From NCBI GenBank assembly GCA_017420845.1, contig JAFQOC010000428.1:1-8130 (forward strand): a stretch of DNA of 8,130 nucleotides, written 5' to 3'. This DNA is from Clostridia bacterium (GTDB taxonomy: Bacteria > Bacillota > Clostridia > Oscillospirales > CAG-272). Under the pieces are notes generated by a model. The model saw nothing but the letters and a program-made list of their open reading frames with translations. It ran no database searches and was not told the DNA's origin. The position numbers and the translations under genes are program-made. The stretch's first letter is position 1, and each line of letters starts with the position of its first letter. Shown piece after piece: positions 4,713-8,130 of the stretch.

Positions 4713-6092
4713 ATGATCCATCAATACATGCTCGGCGGCTACAACATCGTGCTGGACGTTTGCTCCGGCGGTGTCCACGTGGTGGACGACGTAGCCTACG
4801 ATATTATTTCTATGTTTGAAACCGAGTCCCGCGAGGACATTCTCGCCGCCATGAAGGAGAAGTACGTCGGGAAGGACGGCATCACCGAGGCGGATATCGA
4901 GGAGTGCTATGACGACGTGGTCTCCCTAAAGGACTCGGGCAAGCTCTTCGCCCCCGACACCTTTGAGCCTATGGCGGGGCATCTCAAGGCCAAAACCTCG
5001 GGGGTCATTAAGGCGCTGTGCCTCCACATTGCCCACACCTGCAACCTCAACTGCTCCTACTGCTTCGCCAGTCAGGGCAAGTACCACGGCGAGCGCGCCG
5101 TCATGTCCTTTGAGGTGGGCAAGCAGGCTCTGGACTTCCTCATCGCCAACTCGGGGAGCCGCCGCAATCTGGAGGTGGACTTCTTCGGCGGTGAGCCGCT
5201 GGTGAACTTCCAGGTGGTGAAGGATCTGGTGGCCTACGCCCGCAGTATCGAGAAGGAACACGGCAAGAACTTCCGCTTCACCCTGACCACCAACGGTCTG
5301 CTCATTGACGAGGACGTGATCGAGTTTTGCAACCGCGAGTGCCACAACGTGGTGCTGTCTCTGGACGGACGCAAGGAGATCCACGACCGCTTCCGCGTGG
5401 ACTACGCGGGCAACGGCTCCTGGGATCGCATCGTCCCCAAGTTCCAGCAGCTGGTGGAGGCGCGGAACGGGCAGGGCTACTACATGAGAGGCACCTTCAC
5501 CCACGCCAACCCCGACTTTTTGAAGGATATCCAGGTCATGCTGGATCTGGGCTTCAACGAGCTGTCCATGGAGCCTGTGGTGGCCGCTCCCGACGACCCT
5601 TCGGCTCTGACCGAGGAGGACAAGGCCATCGTCATGGAGCAGTACGAGAAGCTGGCCATGCTCATGCTGGACAAGGATAAGGAAGGCAAGCCCTTCACCT
5701 TCTACCACTACATGATCGACCTCACGGGCGGTCCCTGCATCTACAAGCGCATCTCGGGCTGTGGCTCGGGCACCGAGTACATGGCCGTGACCCCTTGGGG
5801 TGATCTCTACCCCTGCCACCAGTTCGTGGGAGAGGAGAAATTCAAGCTGGGCGACGTCTGGAAGGGTGTGGACAACACCGAGATCCAGAATGAGTTCGCC
5901 GAGTGCAACGTCTACGCCCGTCCCGAGTGCCGCGATTGCTGGGCGAGACTCTACTGCTCGGGTGGTTGCGCGGCCAACGCCTACCACGCCACGGGGTCGG
6001 TGAAGGGTGTGTACAAGTTCGGCTGCGATCTCTTCCGAAAGAGAATGGAGTGCGCCATTATGGTGGCGATCGCGAGACAATTAGGGGAGTAA
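4713..6092 (+). CDS. scfB: SCIFF peptide maturase, radical SAM/SPASM thioether-forming enzyme
   Basis: This 459-residue enzyme reductively cleaves S-adenosylmethionine and links Cys sulfurs of the ScfA peptide to non-alpha carbons of other residues. The N-terminal 90 residues, starting MIHQYMLGGYNIVLDVCSGG, match the RiPP recognition region of SCIFF maturases such as CteB of C. thermocellum. The radical SAM motif is CNLNCSYC, with Cys110, 114 and 117, and DFFGGEPL at 156-163 is the family GGE motif. A complete SPASM set for two auxiliary iron-sulfur clusters follows: Cys350 and 368, then Cys406, 409, 415 and 419 in the C-x2-C-x5-C-x3-C pattern, then Cys438. Cys342 may also take part. AGAGGA at 4701-4706 precedes the ATG at 4713. 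No promoter is evident in the 15 bases after grpB, so transcription probably comes from upstream or by read-through of the scfA terminator. The length is normal for the family and all catalytic residues are present. Confidence 0.97.
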   Translation: MIHQYMLGGYNIVLDVCSGGVHVVDDVAYDIISMFETESREDILAAMKEKYVGKDGITEADIEECYDDVVSLKDSGKLFAPDTFEPMAGHLKAKTSGVIKALCLHIAHTCNLNCSYCFASQGKYHGERAVMSFEVGKQALDFLIANSGSRRNLEVDFFGGEPLVNFQVVKDLVAYARSIEKEHGKNFRFTLTTNGLLIDEDVIEFCNRECHNVVLSLDGRKEIHDRFRVDYAGNGSWDRIVPKFQQLVEARNGQGYYMRGTFTHANPDFLKDIQVMLDLGFNELSMEPVVAAPDDPSALTEEDKAIVMEQYEKLAMLMLDKDKEGKPFTFYHYMIDLTGGPCIYKRISGCGSGTEYMAVTPWGDLYPCHQFVGEEKFKLGDVWKGVDNTEIQNEFAECNVYARPECRDCWARLYCSGGCAANAYHATGSVKGVYKFGCDLFRKRMECAIMVAIARQLGE

Positions 6093-6148
6093 ACAAATTG
6101 GGGTTTATCGGTCTGTTTGAAGGAACAAATCAGAATGCTTTTCGTTGG

Positions 6149-6249
6149 CGGGCGCACACATAGGTGCGCCCCTACCGAGCATCAAAAAGCCGCAATGTTA
6201 TGATCCAAAATAAAAGATCAGGGTAGGGGCGCACCTGTGTGTGCGCCCG
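6149..6249. repeat. REP/MITE-like inverted pair of 28-bp GC-rich repeats
   Basis: The arms at 6149-6176 and 6222-6249 are complementary over 28 bases with a single T-G exception, and enclose 45 bases of AT-rich sequence. Each arm is itself a hairpin: GGGCGCAC and GTGCGCCC pair in the left arm, flanked by a CCTACC tail. Two self-complementary units facing each other resemble bacterial REP pairs or short non-autonomous transposable elements. The element lies in the 274-nt gap between scfB and the decarboxylase gene. That gap contains no ORF I can support. The arms lack a T run and are not classical terminators, though they could shield the scfB mRNA 3' end. Confidence 0.85.
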
Positions 6250-6366
6250 TTACATAGCGGTCTTATCGTGCATATCCGGTGACATACGCACCGACAAACC
6301 CAAATTTGAAATCTTCTCCAATCATACAAAACAGAAAGAAATCCCGATGGGATAGAGGTCTTACAC

Positions 6367-7728
6367 ATGAAAATGACGACGCCCATTCGGGATTTCGTTT
6401 TGTCTTATGCGGAAAAGTCCCCCCTGCGGCTTCATATGCCGGGGCATAAGGGGGCTTCGCTTTTGGGCTTTGAGGAATGCGACATCACCGAGGTAGCGGG
6501 GGCAGACAGCCTCTACGAAGCCGTAGGCATCATCCGCGAGAGCGAGGAGAATGCTTCCCTGCTCTTTGGGTGTCCTACCTACTACTCCACCGAAGGGTCT
6601 TCCCAGTGCATCCGCGCCATGCTGTATCTGGTCATGCTCCACGCCAAGGAGCAAGGCGTTGGCCGTCCGCTCATTTTGGCAGGGCGCAACGCTCACAAGA
6701 CCTTTCTGTCGGCGGTGGGACTGCTGGATCTGGACGTGGAGTGGCTGTATCCCGAGTACGAGCATGGATATCTGGACTGCCCCGTGTCTCCCCTCGGGCT
6801 GACCGACGCGCTGGCGCGGCTGGAAGCCGAGGGCAGACTTCCCTCTGCTGTCTATCTGACCTCCCCCGACTATCTGGGGAACATGGTGGATATCGAGCGG
6901 TTGTCCGCGGTCTGCCACGGCTTCGGAGTTCTGTTGGTAGTGGACAACGCCCACGGTGCCTATCTGAAATTCCTGTCCCCTTCCCTTCACCCCATGGATC
7001 TGGGGGCAGATCTTTGCTGTGACTCCGCTCACAAGACTCTGCCCGTGCTGACGGGTGGTGCCTATCTGCACATCGGGGCGCATTTGCCGATGGAACTGAA
7101 GTCCCAAGCCAAGCAGGCTCTGGCCCTTTTCGGCTCCACCAGCCCCTCCTATCTGATTCTGCAATCCCTGGATGCGGTCAACCCTCTGCTGGCAAGCCAA
7201 GATTACGCCTCCTCGCTGACCGAAACGGTCAAACGGGTGGAAGCCTGTCGGATCAAGCTGTGCGAGCACGGTCTGCACTCTCCTGCCAACGACGAACCCT
7301 TGAAGCTGACCCTGTATCCCCACCATCACGGCTATACGGGGATCGAGGTTGCACAGGTTCTGCGGGAGCACGGTATCGAATGTGAATTTGCCGATCCCGA
7401 TCACGTCGTGCTCATGTTCACCCCCGCCATTACCGAAGGGGATATGGAGCGGTTGACCGAGGTGCTCCTGTCTCTTCCCCGCCGCGCGCCTCTGCTCCTC
7501 TGTCCTCCCCCGTTGGTTCCTCCCGAGCGGGTGATGTCGGTGCGGGAGGCTCTGCTGTCTCCCTCCGAGGTTCTTCCCGTGAGCCAATGTGTGGGACGGA
7601 TCGCGGCGGCGGCCACGGTGGGCTGTCCCCCCGCGGTGCCCATTGCCGTGAGCGGAGAGCGCATCAACGAGAGCATGGCAGAATGCTTTGCCTACTATGG
7701 AATCACTCATTGCGCGGTGGTAAAATAA
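6367..7728 (+). CDS. Orn/Lys/Arg decarboxylase-family PLP enzyme
   Basis: This 453-residue protein belongs to the fold-type I group of basic amino acid decarboxylases (Bacillus SpeA/YaaO type), which release CO2 from arginine, lysine or ornithine to form polyamine precursors. The N-terminal RLHMPGHKG at residues 21-29 is the family opening block. DSLYEAVGII at 47-56 and TSPDYLGNMVDI at 165-176 are typical. VVDNAHGAYL at 191-200 holds the PLP-nitrogen Asp193 and the stacking His196. SAHKTLPVLTGGAYLH at 220-235 holds the Schiff-base Lys223. The common form of the fifth block is DEAHGAH; here Glu is replaced by Asn194 and the last His by Tyr199. The ATG at 6367 follows AGAGG at 6354-6358. In Firmicutes such genes often lie beside tmk, but here the next gene is convergent and unrelated. 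Substrate cannot be assigned, and some family members are annotated only as aminotransferase-fold proteins. Confidence 0.92.
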   Translation: MKMTTPIRDFVLSYAEKSPLRLHMPGHKGASLLGFEECDITEVAGADSLYEAVGIIRESEENASLLFGCPTYYSTEGSSQCIRAMLYLVMLHAKEQGVGRPLILAGRNAHKTFLSAVGLLDLDVEWLYPEYEHGYLDCPVSPLGLTDALARLEAEGRLPSAVYLTSPDYLGNMVDIERLSAVCHGFGVLLVVDNAHGAYLKFLSPSLHPMDLGADLCCDSAHKTLPVLTGGAYLHIGAHLPMELKSQAKQALALFGSTSPSYLILQSLDAVNPLLASQDYASSLTETVKRVEACRIKLCEHGLHSPANDEPLKLTLYPHHHGYTGIEVAQVLREHGIECEFADPDHVVLMFTPAITEGDMERLTEVLLSLPRRAPLLLCPPPLVPPERVMSVREALLSPSEVLPVSQCVGRIAAAATVGCPPAVPIAVSGERINESMAECFAYYGITHCAVVK

Positions 7729-7748
7729 GCGTATCCGATCATAAGTAA

Positions 7749-7781
7749 GCGTGACACCTCACGAAGGGTGTCACGCCTTTT
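7749..7781 (+). terminator. Rho-independent terminator after the decarboxylase gene
   Basis: GCGTGACACC (7749-7758) and GGTGTCACGC (7767-7776) form a perfect ten-base stem with an eight-base loop, followed by CTTTTC. It lies between two convergent genes, 20 bases after the decarboxylase stop. On the minus strand only a weak T-rich stretch follows, so it mainly serves the plus strand. Confidence 0.85.
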
Positions 7782-7798
7782 CTGTTTGGAAAAAGTAT

Positions 7799-8130
7799 TC
7801 ACGAAGGATGCTCCAATCGCTTCAGCGTCCGATGGAGGACTATGGGCTGAGCCAGGCAGTATAGGCTCATAGCCGCCACGTTGGCCACCGTGACGCCGAT
7901 CCAAGAGCCGGTGATTTTTACCGCAAGGTACGCCAATGGGAGCTTGATGACCGCGCCCAGGGTGTAGCAGACGGCCTGCGTGCGGAGCTGACCCAGGCCG
8001 TTGGCGATACTGGCAAACAGGCTATTCCAAATCATCAGACAGCCCATGCAGGCAAAGATCGCCGCATACCCGTCGTGTACGGCAATCGCTTTTTCACCCA
8101 GCCATAGATGGATACCCGGCTGAAGGAGGG
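7799..8130 (-). CDS. Flippase/MATE-type polysaccharide transporter, C-terminal part only
   Basis: The minus-strand frame is open from the window edge (8130) to a TGA at 7799-7801, giving 109 residues of the C-terminus. Reading past the internal Met at 8047 adds about 27 upstream residues, including PGIHLWLGEKA, so that Met is not the start. The visible part has about three hydrophobic helices. It contains the pattern W-x5-ASIANGLGQLRTQ, an entry to the next helix in VIKLPLAYLAVKITG, and a short basic tail. This arrangement is typical of the last helices of oligosaccharide flippases of the MATE/MOP superfamily (Wzx-like), where an N-G-x-G-K/Q-x-R turn precedes a helix. Such proteins move lipid-linked sugars across the cytoplasmic membrane. 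The family is inferred from the C-terminus only, and substrate is unknown. The gene is convergent with the decarboxylase gene. Confidence 0.75.
   Translation of the reverse strand, partial: LLQPGIHLWLGEKAIAVHDGYAAIFACMGCLMIWNSLFASIANGLGQLRTQAVCYTLGAVIKLPLAYLAVKITGSWIGVTVANVAAMSLYCLAQPIVLHRTLKRLEHPS

Noticed and set aside
4926..6080. A 384-codon open frame on the minus strand
   Set aside because: It is antisense to the SCIFF maturase, low-complexity (His, Val, Leu, Gly) and without a plausible fold or ribosome binding site.
6250..6366. A promoter for the decarboxylase gene
   Set aside because: Several TTG and TAT-like words occur, but no pair has acceptable spacing and match, so no call is made.
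6361..7710. A 449-codon open frame on the minus strand
   Set aside because: It lies exactly antisense to the PLP decarboxylase gene, has His/Gln/Gly-rich content with no family motif, and follows from GC-biased codon use of the real gene.

Overview
The window looks like a chromosomal segment from an anaerobic, endospore-forming, fairly high-GC Firmicute of class Clostridia. Two things support this. On the minus strand there is a clear SpoIIID sporulation regulator. There is also a SCIFF ranthipeptide system: a 53-residue Cys-rich precursor (scfA) and its radical SAM/SPASM maturase (scfB), a pair typical of Clostridia. An uncultured Oscillospirales-like gut bacterium would fit the codon use, but I cannot place it more precisely from sequence alone.

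Layout. Positions 1-2470 (+) hold the end of an ABC-transporter-type operon: the C-terminus of a membrane protein, an ABC ATPase, and an unrecognised membrane-anchored 461-residue protein. Positions 2567-2932 (-) hold spoIIID with a 3' hairpin terminator and a candidate sigma-E-like promoter. Positions 2963-3793 (+) encode a SPOUT/TrmH-family RNA methyltransferase ending in a tandemly repeated tail. Positions 3812-4078 (+) form a self-contained SCIFF precursor unit: a consensus promoter, a strong ribosome binding site, the peptide gene and a Rho-independent terminator. Positions 4113-4697 (+) encode a GrpB-family protein in visibly AT-richer DNA. Positions 4713-6092 (+) encode the SCIFF maturase. 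Positions 6149-6249 hold a near-perfect 28-bp inverted-repeat pair in the 274-nt gap that follows. Positions 6367-7728 (+) encode an Orn/Lys/Arg-decarboxylase-family PLP enzyme, followed by a terminator. Positions 7799-8130 (-) are the C-terminal end of a flippase/MATE-type membrane protein running off the window. No stretch longer than 300 bases lacks a gene.

How the parts work together. The central system is the ranthipeptide pair. The precursor has an MKHIKT leader and six Cys in the canonical SCIFF spacing, and the maturase has an N-terminal precursor-recognition region, a CxxxCxxC radical SAM site and a complete SPASM Cys set. SCIFF is a known class, so the system is not new as a class, but this copy is unusual in several ways. 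Precursor and maturase are separated by a terminator and a foreign-looking grpB-like gene. The residue aligning with the thioether acceptor Thr of the characterised C. thermocellum peptide is Gly. There is a seventh Cys in the leader, and the peptide has a polar C-terminal extension. No dedicated protease or exporter is visible in the window.
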